The notes below the pieces were generated by a model. That model did no database searches. It had not been told where the DNA came from and saw only the letters and a list, made by a program, of their open reading frames with translations. Of a stretch of 64,000 nt of DNA, positions 24,622-36,935 are shown piece by piece. This stretch comes from Humulus lupulus. Its lineage: Eukaryota; Streptophyta; Magnoliopsida; Rosales; Cannabaceae. Positions within the stretch are counted from its first letter, which is position 1. The number at the start of each line of letters is the position of its first letter. Made by a program: the position numbers and the translations under genes. Location of the stretch: NCBI RefSeq assembly GCF_963169125.1, contig NC_084797.1:103441868-103505867 (forward strand), given 5' to 3'.

Positions 24622-26340
24622 CCAGCCACCTGCACGAACAAGCCACAAGCTTGAGCCTCCCTGCCCAGTCGCGCCCCTGCGCCTCCCTACTGTTGGCTTG
24701 CCCGCGCCCTTGCATCTAGGTGCAACCCTAGCACATGCCAAGCTGCCTGGCCTTCTTGAATGAGCCCTAACCGTGCCCAGCGATATCCATGCGGATGTCG
24801 AGCCCCTTGTGGCTCACCTTCCATGTCACCAGTCCTAACCCTAGGGCAGCATTCATGGTGCCCAACAGAATCCCTAATTTTGTGTTGATTATCTTTTATT
24901 TAATTGATTTTTTAAAATTGTTTGAATTTGAAAATTTAATTATCTTATTTTATTTTTGTTAGAAAAATAAAATATCTTTCAGCTGGTTAAGATCTTATCT
25001 TAAGTATAAATAATTAATTAAATTTTATTCTTTTAATTATTTAAATTCAACTAAGTTAAAAAGATGACAAAAAGGGTTATTTAATTAAAAGTTAGTTTTA
25101 ATTACATAAATTAATTAGAAAATTAGTTTCTAATTAATTATTTGGGCCTAATAAATTCCTAAGAATTATAAAGATGGACCAATATGAGAAGTGAAACATT
25201 CTTGGAGCCTTGCAAACAACTAAAGGCCATTTTATAATTTCAATTTCTATTTATTCAAAGGGTTGTAAATTTGGAAATACCCAATAGTACTCGATTCATC
25301 ACTTGTTGTTTATTTATCTATTTATTGTATTTTTTAAATCAATTTTAATTAATGTTTGATTGATAACATGATCATGCATTAGTCAATTACATGTCATTCA
25401 TGAAACCCCACACAATTTTGATTAATCATGCATCTTTTAAAAACATGATTATCTAAGGTTGTCCTAAGTGTTTATATGAATTGAATTGGTGAAATCAATT
25501 GCATGTAAACTATTGAGTATTATATTAGTTAAAACTTGCTAAAACACACCATAATAAAGGCAATAGTTTATATAGGCCTTTAAGATAACAAACTTTATTT
25601 AAAAAGTGTTTTAGTAAAGTGAGATGAGTGTAATGGGTAATTATATATATATATATATCACATTAATTATAGACACAAACTTTTTTATAATTAAATGATT
25701 TTGTAATTAATTACAATCGTAGGGTTATTAATAAACTAGTAATTAATTTAGAATTAATTAATTAGTTTTAATACAACACATTTTTTCTAAAATAGTAAGT
25801 GGGAGAAGGTGAACATCTCAATGTGACATATGCTCTCCATTATTAGTTCAACACCGTGAAATATGAATAGGGCCTCGAGGCGGCTTTGTTTCCATCCCCC
25901 TAAGGAAGGTTTCTAGACATATTAATACCAAGGTTGACTTTTTACGAATATAGGAAAGAGTGATGTATTTTAGGCTTCACCGACCCTAAGGCGGCTCTTT
26001 CTAAGTCAAGTCATGAATTCTGAAATAATGGGTTACACTTACAAAGATGCAACTAAGCTTTTGCGATGGATAATTGTATCTTGACCAAACAAGTGATACT
26101 TTATTTTTAAAAGAGAAAATAAAGAGTTATTTAAGATTTAAATAATAAAGATAAGATTGTCTTATAAGCTATTTGAATTTAACTTGACCAGCTCTATGGA
26201 AGGACTTTATTTGTTGGGTAGTTTTATCGTGGAATAGTAAATGCTAAGTTTATGTGTTTTTATTGTTGCATTCATGCATCATATTTACTTTCCAAATAAT
26301 TTTTTTTTTCAAATAAGTAATAATGTTGTATTTTATTTTC
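24622..26340. other. Non-coding, partly GC-rich then AT-rich; probable copia C 5' region
   Basis: 24622-24860 is C-rich with no believable gene. 24861-26340 is AT-rich with a (TA)n run at 25642-25659. It should hold the 5' LTR and leader of copia C, but I could not identify LTR ends or a primer site. The stretch 25798-26100 (AGTGGGAGAAGG and after) looks like single-copy or unknown repeat sequence. Confidence 0.35.
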
Positions 26341-26532
26341 AATCATAGAAATGCTGCCACCCAATTACTTTCCCATTATGTGCCCTGTCATGCATCAAAT
26401 GATTGATGACCATATAAGTAAAGTAAAACTAACTGAAGAGGATGAATGATGATGGATAAATTCAACTTTATTAATTTTTTTTTTTTGCTAAAAAGCTTAA
26501 ACATGTGTTTTAATGAAATGTGACTTCCTCCT

Positions 26533-26754
26533 ATGACATCATGGGATGCAAGGAAAAAGGAACATGAAAAATATGTTGATTGGATGAGATCAAATCACAT
26601 GGCAAGATTTTATATTCTTAGCACCATGGAAGAAAAGCTGAGGAAAAAGTTCGAAGATATTGAATACACTCATGGTATGTGGGATGTTGTCTATGAGGAT
26701 ATACAGATAAGACACATTCGCGAAAAAGGTAAATATGATCTGCCTTTAACTTAA
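26533..26754 (+). pseudogene. copia C gag fragment
   Basis: 73 codons reading YVDWMRSNHMARFYILSTMEEKLRKKFEDIEYTHGMWDVV, the pattern of the copia gag capsid (a W...ARxYIL...M core). Most of gag, including the zinc knuckle, is missing: 26757-27190 shows no further gag. Same strand as and upstream of the copia C integrase. Confidence 0.7.
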
Positions 26755-27194
26755 GCTTAATATTGGATTCTAATGTATCATTATGAATCTTTCATTTAGA
26801 AACCACTAATCATAGTTTTTTTCTTCCTTACAGACACTTGAGCAATTAAGAGGAACTTGCAGATGGAGACAAAAAGACTAGAAAGAAGAGAGTGAAAGCA
26901 TCTAGTTCAAGAAATCGTTAAAGAAAGTTGTTTATTTAATAGTTCTTTAGTTTTATTAAAATAAAACTATTTTGTTCTTTTGAACAATTGTTTTAGTTTA
27001 TTTCTTTTATTATTTTGAATTTTATTTTATTGCATGTATTGACTTTAGAATATTTTTTTTATTTGATTATTCTTAAATTTTCTTTAGACATGCAATTAAA
27101 TGTTCGGACATGATCGCTTTCATAAAATGAACGATTGCTAAATAACTCGAAATTATTTAAAGTAGCTAAACCGAAAGGAAACAAAAGACCAAAG

Positions 27195-28110
27195 GTTTTG
27201 AAAGAGGATGACACATATCTTTGACATCTTAGACTTCGTCATATAGGACTAGAGAGGATAAACAAGTTAACAAAAGATGGATCGTAGAGAGAACTAAGAG
27301 TTGGAACTCTTCTGGTTTGTGAGTCTTGTCTAGAAGGGAAAATGACCAAACATCTTTTCTTAGCGAATGGCAATAGAGCTTGTACACAGTGATGTCTTTG
27401 GTCCAATCAACGTACAAGCTAGAGGTGGATATGAGTACTTTTTCACCTTTATTGATGATTACTCTAGATATGGCCATACTTACCTAATGCTTACGAATCT
27501 AAAACTTTTGGTAAATTTCAAGACTTCAAAGCTGAGGATGATAAGCAATTAGGTAAGACTCTTCAAATACTTTGATCAGATCAAGGTGGTGAATATTTGG
27601 ATTTGGAATTCAAAGATTTCATGTTGGGGCATGGTATTCTATCCCAACTTACACCACCTGGAACGCCATAACAAAATGGTGTTTCAGAAAGAAGAAACAG
27701 GACCTTGCTAGACATGGTCAGGTCTATGTTAAGCTACTCTTCACTTCCTCTCTCATTTTGGGGATATGCACTTCAAATGGAGACTTATATTTTGAATGTG
27801 GTCCCATCCAAGACCATCAACAAAATGCAATTGGAACTGATGAATTATAACAAACCTAGTTTGCATCATTTCAACATTTGGGGTTGTCATGCTCATGTTC
27901 TTAGACCTAAATCAGGGAAACTTGATTCGAGGTCTGAAGTGTACATTTTTCGCGGGCTATGCTCAAGAAACAAGAGGTGGTTACTTCTACAGACCCAATG
28001 ACCAAAAGGTATTTGTTTCAACAAATGGGACCTTCATTGAACACGACTATATGAATAACTATAAAACCTTAGAGCAAGGTAATTTTGGAGGAACTCACAA
28101 CTGATAAGAT
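27195..28110 (+). pseudogene. copia C GAG-pre-integrase and integrase
   Basis: A pre-integrase module with LRLRHIGLERINKL and CESCLEGKMTK lies near 27220-27340. The integrase core follows: first Asp in IELVHSDVFGPI (27370s), second in SDQGGEYLDLEFKDF (27575-27615), Glu in QNGVSERRNRTLL (near 27680). Then come WGYALQMETYILN and HHFNIWGCHAHVL. Stops and shifts, for example near 27285, 27665 and 28000, inactivate it, though the acidic catalytic triad is still visible. Confidence 0.88.
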
Positions 28111-28112
28111 TC

Positions 28113-28119
28113 CATCATC

Positions 28120-28157
<38 letters not shown>
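28113..28157 (+). repeat. (TCA)n microsatellite encoding poly-Ser in copia C
   Basis: An almost pure TCA run of about 14 units sits in the linker between integrase and RT. In the copia frame it reads as a serine tract after DKIP. On the other strand it gives a spurious poly-Asp frame. Confidence 0.9.
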
Positions 28158-28320
28158 TAAATGATAAACAAAAAACTAAGGAAACCAATATTCCTAAAAA
28201 GGAAGCCCAGTGCAATGTCATAGTGGGAGGATTGTGAGATAACCTGTTCGCTAGGAACATGAGGCACATGTTCTTGTTTCTAATGCAGACAAGGATGATC
28301 CATTAACCTTAAAAGAGCCA

Positions 28321-28797
28321 ATGAATGATCCTGAAAAGAAGAAATGGCAAGAAGCCATGAACCAAGAAATGGAATTGATGAATTCCAATTCTGTCTTGGA
28401 ACTTGTAGACCCACCTGTAGATGTCAGACCCATTGGGTGCAAATGGATCTTCAAGAAGATAAGAGATGTAGATGGGAAAGTAGAGACTTTCAAGGCAAGG
28501 CTAGTAGCCAAAGGTTATACTCAGAGAGAAGGTGTTGATTATGAATAAACATTTTCTCCTATGACCATGCTAAAATCCATTCACATCCTCTTTTCCATAA
28601 CTACAACCTATGACTATGAGATATTGAAAATGGACGTCAGGACAACTTTTCTGAATGGCTATCTTGATGAAAGTATGTATATGGTACAACCAGAAGGGTT
28701 CATCAAAACTTGGGAAGATCAAAAGATGTGTAAGTTGTTGAAATCCATTTATGGATTAAAGCAAGCATCTAGATCTTGGAATATCACCTTTGATGAG
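28321..28797 (+). pseudogene. copia C reverse transcriptase, N-terminal part
   Basis: Frames 28321-28548 and 28561-28833 read KKWQEAMNQEMELM, PIGCKWIFKKIRD, FKARLVAKGYTQ, then MDVRTTFLNGYLDE and SIYGLKQASRSWN. One stop (28546-28548) lies in an otherwise continuous frame. At 28798 the solo LTR interrupts the frame inside FDE; the segment after it resumes with TIKTYAFE at 31172. Confidence 0.9.
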
Positions 28798-31166
28798 TGT
28801 AACGCCTTGGTAACCCCAGAACAGTTACGGTGAACGGTGGACTGGAAATTTGACCCGCTACCCGAGTCCTTTGGTCAAAAACGTGCTCTAAGTGTAATTA
28901 ACAGGTTAAGGTGAAAAACTAATAAAAAGGGAATGGATATTTTCATTACAAACTGCTCTGCAGAGCTAATCAAAACATTTACAAGTTGTTCTAAGTACAA
29001 AATGGTCATTACTGTTCCAAATTTACAATCCCGCCGATCTAAACGGCAAAATAGGGTAAACCCCCTAGTTCCTCTGAGAACGCCTTGGCCGTGGTGGTCA
29101 AGCGGTCGCATATGTACACATCACCACCTAAGCTCTCCACTCAAGGCTGGGTGAGCTTCTCTTTCCCTTTACCTGCACCACATAGCACCCATGAGCCAAG
29201 GCCCAGCAAGAAAAATCATAATACAGCATGATAAAATATCAACAAGAATCGTAATAATCATCCAGGACCAACAGTCCAAAAAAATAGGTGACAGTCGCAA
29301 CAGTCACAAAAGTGGGTACAGCCTCCTCTAGCCATGTGACGTTAGGGTCACTCGGTTTTAACCGATAAGAGAACCTTTCATAAATTTGATCAGGATAGGT
29401 GTATGGTGAATAGTCACCAACATAACCTTCCTCATGACTTAAAGTCATAACCCTGGAACAGCGTTCCCTAGCCATGTGACAAACAGTCACCGGGGCCATA
29501 TGCCCTGGCTCTGAATAACTGGTCTTAGACCATACAAGCGCTTATAAGTTCATCGACCTTAGGGTCGGTCCAGCGGTAATACCCCATATGAGTCATTCAA
29601 CGCTGATATCGATTAGATCTAATCTTCATTTGGCTCGACGTTCATGACGCTATGCCATTTCTGACTCCTTAGGTCAGTGTCCCTGACTAATCAGTACATA
29701 TACAAGTACTCAACATTCACTAGCATTTAATAGGCAATCCATGTCCACATTTATCAATCAACATGCCTCAATACAACCTCGCATGTCACATATACACAGG
29801 GTGCAGTTTTCTTACCTCCTGTTCGAGCGAGAATTAATAATAAGAACGACCCTTGAGAACGATCAACCTTTTGGTCCTTTAGCGGTTACCTGGTCATAAC
29901 CAATTATGGGATTCCATCAATAAAATGAATAATAAAGGGTTCCCAAACCAAAACCTAGCCTCTGAGACATCAAACACTACTAAACTGGGTAGTAAGATCG
30001 ACCCCGAGGCCTAAGGCTAGCATCCCCGAGCCAAAAAGCTATTTCTGGCCAAAAAGCCACTAAGGGCCGCAGCCCTCCTTGGCCATGCCGCGACCCGCCC
30101 CTCAAACAGAGGCGCCCAACTTCAGCATCCTTCAAGGGCCGCAACCCTCCCTGGCCATGCCGCGACCCAACCTCCAGTTTAGCCAGAACCCCTATTTTTC
30201 TTCCCTTGCGATTTCTCTTGGAACCAACCTTTCAATCCAAGCTTAAACACCACTCAAACCTCCAATACAACTCCTAAACTTGATCTATAACACTCCCTCA
30301 TCGAAACCCAAGTGAAATCCCAACCAAAACTTCCATCAATTCCAACTATCCACAACAAAACCACAAGCTAAAAACAAACACCAAAACAGAGCATACTAGA
30401 AAACTAATGGCTGGAAACTTACCTCAAACTCAGGTTGTGATGCTCTTCAATGTTGGAACACTCTCCCAACCTCCCAAGATCTACTTCCCAAGCTTGAATC
30501 CTCAACAAGATCACCAAAAATCACAAAGAAAATGGAAGAAGGAGAAGGTACGGGAAGCTCAAGAACTTGCTCTGTTTTTCTCATCAACTTACTGCTGAAC
30601 TCTGTTTATATCTATCCTAGGGGTAAAAAGACCATTATACCCCTAGGTCATTTAAGGGTTTCTAAAGGCTCCTAAGGGAAAATCTGTCATTTCCAACCTA
30701 TCTCGTTAATCATAATTAACGCTCTCCAATTCCCGCTATTCTCAATAATCCCAAACACCAATAATTCATATCCTGTTACCCTCCAATACCCGGTAACGCA
30801 CTAACCATTAAAATCACCCCGAGACTCCTCCCGAGCCTCGAACTTAAACCTGTTATGACCAGACCGCTAATTAACATACCATGGTCGTCTCATGCCGAAA
30901 AGCTCGAACAAACCCACATTATAATGTGATCTCAACACATATCATCGACATGCATACAATTATACAATTATACCCTCAACGGGCCAAATTACCATCACAC
31001 CCCTGTAATTAAACATGTGGACCCACATGCATGCATTTAACATCATATTATAATATAATTCACATATACATGCATAATATCATTTAATGGCTTAATTAAA
31101 CAAGTATGGCCCTCCCGGCCTACTAATCCCGCCATTAAATCACATCGGAGAATTCGGGGCATTACA
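28798..31166 (-). mobile_element. Tekay-like solo LTR 3, inside copia C
   Basis: A 2369-bp LTR in reverse orientation: the plus strand starts TGTAACGCCTTGG and ends GGGGCATTACA. Exact atgag duplication at 28793-28797 and 31167-31171. The reverse AGGTAAG lies at 29811-29817. The GC-rich block of CCGCGACCC type is at 30060-30180. No coding region. Confidence 0.97.
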
Positions 31167-31201
31167 ATGAGACAATTAAAACATACGCATTCGAATAGAA
31201 T
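31167..31201 (+). pseudogene. 35-bp copia C RT sliver between two solo LTRs
   Basis: After the atgag duplication it encodes TIKTYAFE, one stop codon, and the first base of the next codon; the frame resumes with NVDKACV after 33669. This proves that both LTRs entered the same RT gene. Confidence 0.9.
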
Positions 31202-33669
31202 TGTAACGCCCTACTTCCTTAGAGCCGTTACTAAGTGAGTTTTAAGACAAAACAGTGTGCAATGAACTCGCTATCCGAGGTTTTGAAACAAAAGTGTGAC
31301 TAATTAAAAGTTAAGGCTGTAATCTTAGAAAAACGCGTTTTTTCAATAAAACTTCTAGTATTAAACATTTGGGATCCCAAAATAAGTTTTGAAAACTATT
31401 TTACTTCTTAAAATAAGTTTACAATTGATCAGTTATAAAAATTATAGATTATTACAGCCATTTTCGAATAAACCCCTAACAAAAGCGGTCGGGCAGGCCA
31501 AACATGTACGCGTCGCTTCACGCTCTCCGTACTCATGGTTGGTTGACTCAGTCATTGCCCTTACCTACAACACAGAGCACCCGTGAGCCGAAGCCCAGCA
31601 AGAAAACTCATGCAGAACATAACATATGCAATTTATACAGTTTATCATATCAGAAAAATCCACAGATAAACAAGTCAACCATTAGGCTAAGCAAACACGG
31701 CCATGCCGCCCCAGAAGCCTTACCAAAGCCTGGGGTCTCGGTCCTCACCGTAGGGATATCACATGTATCCCCTGGGTCCTACCCTGACTATAAGCATCCC
31801 ATGTGCTAAGTGTTACTTCCGGCCCCGCTGCTGTTCTCGGCCTTGCCGCCCTCGGCCATAGCCGTTCATTTCACTATAATCACACATATAGTATATCTCA
31901 AAATAACATTCAAACAAATATCAATTCATTTAAATCTGCACCCTAACATGTAATGCAATATAGGGCCGTGCCCTGCAATCATCTCATCATGCAACATGTA
32001 ATATAGGGCCGTGCCCCGCAATCATACTATGGGCCCATGCCCCATCCTACGGGTGTTATAGTTTTCTTACCTTTCCATTCAATAGCTTAGATCACCTGAC
32101 TCCTTGAGCACGATCCCACTCGAGCCTTAACGCACACCTAGGCACAAACATAGGTCAAAGTCAACACCGAACCCCAAGTCCGAATACCTAGCCTCGGGAC
32201 CAATCCCGAGCCCCCCGGGAAGTCCTAAGTCTCCAAAACAAAGTGGCGGAATCGAGCCCCGAACCCTAGGTCAAAATCCCTTCACAAAAAGCCTAAAAAT
32301 CCCCTCTGTGAACAGTGCAGTGCTACAGCACTCTAAAGAGGGCACTGTAGCGCTACAAGCAGAACCACCCCACCAGAAACAGGGGCTAGCGCTACAGCGC
32401 CCCCTAACTAGCGCTGTAGCGCTAGTTGCAGCCAGACCAAGCCCAGAAATTGCTTCTTGCGATTTCCTTCTACCTTTTCAACTCTAAACTTGACCAAACC
32501 TTTTCCAAACCCAAAAACACACATATCCACACCTCACACTCATCCCAAGCATCCCAAGCACTCAATCCCAAGCTCAAGCAACCCAAAACTCAAAATCTAC
32601 CATGATGAACTCAAAAACCATAAATTCATTCAAACAACAAAGATAGAGTCTTAGAAATCATATCATTGATGCAATTTCGACCTTGATTCAACCCTAGGCC
32701 TCCTTAGCTTGTTCATCCTCAAATCTTGCCTAGAAATCCCCTAAATTTCCCAACAACTCAGCTCAAAACACAGCTCAAACCAGCCAAACCCTAAAACAGA
32801 AATCTCCAAGAACTTACCTCAAATTTCTGATGTGATCTTGCTAACCCCTTGCCAATCCTCAAGCCTAACCCAAGATCCTTGATGCTTAGCCTATCATTGC
32901 TCTCCACTAAGCTTTTCTCCAAGAAAAATGGAGGGAAAAATGGTGCAAGAATTTTCAAACCGAACCTTGAGGAAAACCCCTCTGTTTTCCCTCTTTTCTT
33001 TCTTTCCTTTTTCTTTCTTTTCTTTCTTTCTCTCCACAGCCAACACACTTACTCTATAAATCCCACTAAGTGTATAAAGCCTCATAAATCAATCTCTAAA
33101 AGCCAAATGACCAAAATTCCCTCCCTATTAACTCTAAGCCCTTTTGTCCAAGTAGGGCCATTTTAGTCATTTTACCCAATTCCCGCTAATCCTCAAGTGT
33201 CTCTAATATTTTCCCGTTGCTTCCCAACTCCTGATAAATCACCAAATAATATTCCTCGATATCAAAAATAAACGCCAATAAACTCAACAGATCCTATTTA
33301 TACCCCAGGCTCGCCTCGAGCTGGGTACAAATTCCCGCCATGACTTTCCGCTAGCCTGCTCACTGGGATCGTCTCGAGTCATGAATCACAGATACACCCA
33401 CATACCACTGTGGTCTCAACAATCATCACATATCAATACAGTTATGCCCAACATGGCCAAAATTACAATTATGCCCTTCTAACACGATCCGGGCCTACAT
33501 GCATACTAATATACATAGTCATGCATCTCAGATAAACAAATAGTCATATAACATGCTTTAAATCATAACCATGCAGTTAACTCATTAAAATCACACATAA
33601 ATCCCAACCTGCCCTCCTGGCACACTAATCAAGGCCCTTAAGCCTTATTAGTGATTTTGGGTCGTTACA
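31202..33669 (-). mobile_element. Tekay-like solo LTR 4, inside copia C
   Basis: A 2468-bp LTR in reverse orientation: plus strand TGTAACGCCC at 31202 and GGGTCGTTACA at 33669. Exact agaat duplication at 31197-31201 and 33670-33674. The reverse AGGTAAG is at 32066-32072, and an AGCGCT palindrome block at 32320-32430. A pyrimidine-rich stretch lies at 32985-33035. Confidence 0.97.
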
Positions 33670-33674
33670 AGAAT

Positions 33675-34722
33675 GTCGACAAAGCATGTGTGTCTATATA
33701 TCTATATATCAAGGCTAAAGTTTTAGTTTTCTTATTTCTTTACGTGGATGACATTCTCCTCATTGGGAATGATGTAGAGACACTGTAAAATGTGAAGAAG
33801 TGGTTAGCTGAAAATTTCCAAACGAAAGATTTGGGCGAAGGGAGCTATTTTCTGGGAATCAAAATCCAGGGATATGAAGAACAAGCTCTTGGCACTTTCT
33901 CAAGAAAATTATATAGATAAGGTGCTTGAATGGTTCTCTATGTAGAATTCCAAGAAAGATTAGTTACCGACCAGACATAGAATTACTTTCTCCAAAGAGC
34001 AATGTCCAAAGACACCTCAAGAGGAAGAGGACATGATAAAGTATCCCTATGCTTCAGTAGTTGAGAGTCTAATGTATGTTATGTTGTGTACTAGGCCCGA
34101 CATATGCTATGCAGTAGGGATTGTAAGTCATTATTAATCAAATCCTGGTATGGAACACTGGATTGCAGTAAAGCACATTCTCAAGTAACTTAGGAGAATA
34201 AGAGATTATATGCTTGTATATTCAGGGGTGAACTTAACCCCACTGGATACACTAATTTTGATTTCCAATCAGACAAAGACAGTTATAAGTAGACGTCTAG
34301 GTCAGTGTTCACTCTTGGTAGAGGAGATGTATTGTAGAGAAGTATCAAACAATCCAGTATTGTAGATTCAACAATGGAAGCCGAGTATATAGTGGCTTGT
34401 GAAGCAACTAAAGAAGTGGATTGGCTTAGAAAATTCTACACTAATATGGAAGTAATTCTAGATATGGAGAAGCCACTAATTCTGTACTGTGACAATAGTT
34501 GAGCAGTTGCTAACTCTAAGGAACCTAGAAGCAACAAGAAAGGAAAGCATATAGAAAGGAAATACCATCTAGTTAGAGAGATTGTGTAGGGAGGTGATGT
34601 GACTGTTATGAAGATAGCGTCAAAACAGAACCTGGCAGACCCGTTTACCAAGACATTTCCTGCAAAGTCGTTTATGGGTCATGTACGCAACATAGGATTA
34701 AGGGAGATGCTTCACTTGCTTT
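33675..34722 (+). pseudogene. copia C reverse transcriptase C-terminal part and RNase H
   Basis: Reads VDKACVS, then FLYVDDILLIGNDVETL (YVDD intact, near 33740), KDLGEGSYFLGIKIQ, CTRPDICYAVGIVS, and the RNase H ending TMEAEYIVACEA, ILYCDNS, SNKKGKHIERKYHLVREIV and DPFTKTF. Stops near 33785 and 34500 and a shift near 33880 inactivate it. It matches copia B over the same segments, so B and C are one family. Confidence 0.9.
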
Positions 34723-34727
34723 GAGGG

Positions 34728-34739
34728 AAAGTGGGAGAT
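34728..34739 (+). other. Polypurine tract of copia C
   Basis: GGAAAGTGGGAGA directly precedes the LTR start TGTTAGG at 34740: the plus-strand primer site for DNA synthesis. Confidence 0.8.
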
Positions 34740-35850
34740 TGTTAGGATTTATGCCCTAAAATCAAGTAAAGACATTTTATTGATTAAAATAAAAGTACAA
34801 TTTTATTATTTGTATTTTATAATTATTGTTTGAATAATTCATATGAATATCAAGAAAATTCCATATTCATTTATGAGGATATGATCTTGTATTAGTACGA
34901 TGGAATTAAGATCATATACTATGAATAAAATATTCAGTAACATATTAATGTAAGGAATCTTTAATAAATGGTTACCAGTATGGTTTACTAAGCATACGAG
35001 ATGCAAGTGATCTAGATTCAGAATACTGATGTGGATAGACATCTTAGTAAATGTGAGGTATATAATAGAGATTATATATGACAAAACTTATATAAATTAA
35101 CTACCTATATAAACTTACCATTTGCCATAAAGATTTAATTCTTATCATTATAGATGATCATTTGTAGATCAATCTAAGTCCTGAGTAGTCATGAACTTCT
35201 GTTTGTGCTTATTGGATCTTTTGATTCACTCGTTAAGGTTTCTTAGTATAATGAGGCTAGTGAATTTTGTTTTGGAGATTCAATATCATGAATGGTTGGG
35301 AACATGATTTACAATAATGGAATCCATACTTTCCTAATGGATCGAATATTGGTTCCCTTAAGGTTTCATTTTGGAAGTGAATAGTTATTGAGCTCAAATC
35401 TATAATTTGATAGATTAATTATTCGCTAATGAATTAATGGTACTTTAGTAACAAGAGGTAATTAGAATGGTAAAATGGTAATTTTGACCAGCTCTAATTA
35501 ACGAACCAATAATTGGAGGACATAACTACATCTATTGATTATATCAATGGACTACAAAGAAAACTCTGTAAATATAATTCTATAAATACTTAGAGTGCAA
35601 TTCCATATTTATAGCGGAGTAATAATGGAGCTAATAAATAAGATTATTAGATTAAATAGTTTAATTAATAATCTGGTTTATTGGAGCTTCGTATTATAGG
35701 TCCATGGTCCACAAGTCACATCTGTCCTACACTATCAAGGGTAAGGATGTCATAAGGAAGATTTGTAGAGAGAATGACTTAATTGAAAAGGAATTAATTT
35801 TCTGGGCCAAAGCAATAATTATGTGATAATTATGGGAAATTGAATAATTA
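34740..35850 (+). repeat. 3' LTR of copia C, truncated
   Basis: Starts TGTTAGGATTTATGCCC right after the polypurine tract and follows the copia solo LTR at 1015-2880 along its length. It is cut at 35850 by a Ty3 LTR (left flank aatta). The remaining third is not found downstream. Confidence 0.88.
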
Positions 35851-36452
35851 TGTAATGCCCCAAAACATACAAGACCATAATCATGCAGAAATTTAAACTT
35901 TTTACTTTTAACTCATTGTACCGAAAATCCATATAATTTTTTTTAAAAAGATCGCGTACGCACACTTTGAGTTAAGTAAACGAAAATACAACTACTCTTC
36001 CACAGAGTTAAAACAAAACAATTATCCCAAAGAAAAAACAAACTTTCAGCTTTTTCTTTTCAAAATAGTGATCCATCAAAAACCTCCCCAGGTCAGGCCA
36101 CATGTACACATCCGCAAGCAAACTCCGGCGCTCACTGGTCCACTTTTCCTTTGCACTTACCTATAACATGAACAACTAGGTAAGCGACAACGCTTAGTAA
36201 TAATAGTCTTACACACAAGTATACCAAAACCCAGTAACGGGTCGACCTAAGGTAGATATTGTTACTGGTCATTAGGGTATTGGATAAGTTCCAACCCTAT
36301 CATTCAATTCTAAAATAATAGCCACATCAAAATTAAATACTTTGATTGTACCTAATAACCAACGTCACACATATCATAATAACCTACACTCAAAAAATCC
36401 CAGAACATTCGAGATATATAGCCATATTCGTAATAAATATTTTGGTAGTTTC
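35851..36452 (-). repeat. Ty3 LTR fragment, cut by element D
   Basis: The plus strand starts TGTAATGCCCC and matches the reverse complement of 24100-24621. After about 600 bp it stops where the 5' LTR of D starts at 36453. The rest of this LTR does not reappear after D. Confidence 0.8.
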
Positions 36453-36499
36453 TGTGGACGCCCATATTCCACCAAGCCAAAATATGAGAATTACGAGGG

Positions 36500-36935
36500 G
36501 TCCTCGGCCCCCGCGCACGGAGCCCCCGTTGCCTCGCTAGGCCCCCGCGCATGGCCCCATGGCCTCGCTCGGCCCCCGCGCATGGAGCCCCGTCGTCTCG
36601 CTCGGCCCCCGCGCATGGCCCCATGGCCTCGCTCGGCCCCCACGCATGGAGCCCCGTCGCCTCGCTCGGCCCCCGCGCATGGAGCCCCGTCGTCTCGTTC
36701 GGCCCCCGCGCATGGCCCCATGGCCTCGCTCGGCCCCCGCGCATGGAGCCCCGTCGCCTCGCTCGGCCCCCGCGCATGGAGCCCCGTCGTCTCGCTCGGC
36801 CCCCGCGCATGGCCCCATGGCCTCGCTCGGCCCCCGCGCATGGAGCCCCGTAGCCTCGCTCGGCCCCCACGCACGGAGCCCCCGTCACCTCGCTCGGCCC
36901 CCACGCACGGAGCACCCCCTGGCTTCGCTTGGATG
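36500..36935 (+). repeat. 31/33-bp higher-order GC-rich minisatellite in LTR
   Basis: About 13 monomers, each starting GCCCCCGCGCATGG. A 31-bp form (a, CCCCATGGCCTCGCTCG) alternates with two 33-bp forms (c, with CGTCGCCTCG; b, with CGTCGTCTCG). The central order a-c-b repeats as a ~97-bp block. No monomer has stops, so long open frames appear on both strands; these are by-products. Confidence 0.93.

Noticed and set aside
24517..24741. GC-rich minus-strand frame of 74 codons
   Set aside because: It crosses the end of an LTR at 24621 and has no known domain.
28069..28511. Minus-strand frames with a poly-Asp tract
   Set aside because: Reverse reading of the (TCA)n run and of the copia C RT on the plus strand.
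30407..30598. Plus-strand frame of 63 codons
   Set aside because: Falls inside minus-oriented solo LTR 3 with no conserved counterpart in the other LTRs.
32985..33040. Pyrimidine-rich Phe/Leu frame (possible signal or membrane segment)
   Set aside because: A C/T-rich low-complexity stretch of solo LTR 4, equivalent to the CT run in other LTRs.
36500..36935. Regular direct repeats that might suggest a CRISPR array
   Set aside because: Units are directly adjacent without unique spacers, and the context is a plant retrotransposon LTR.
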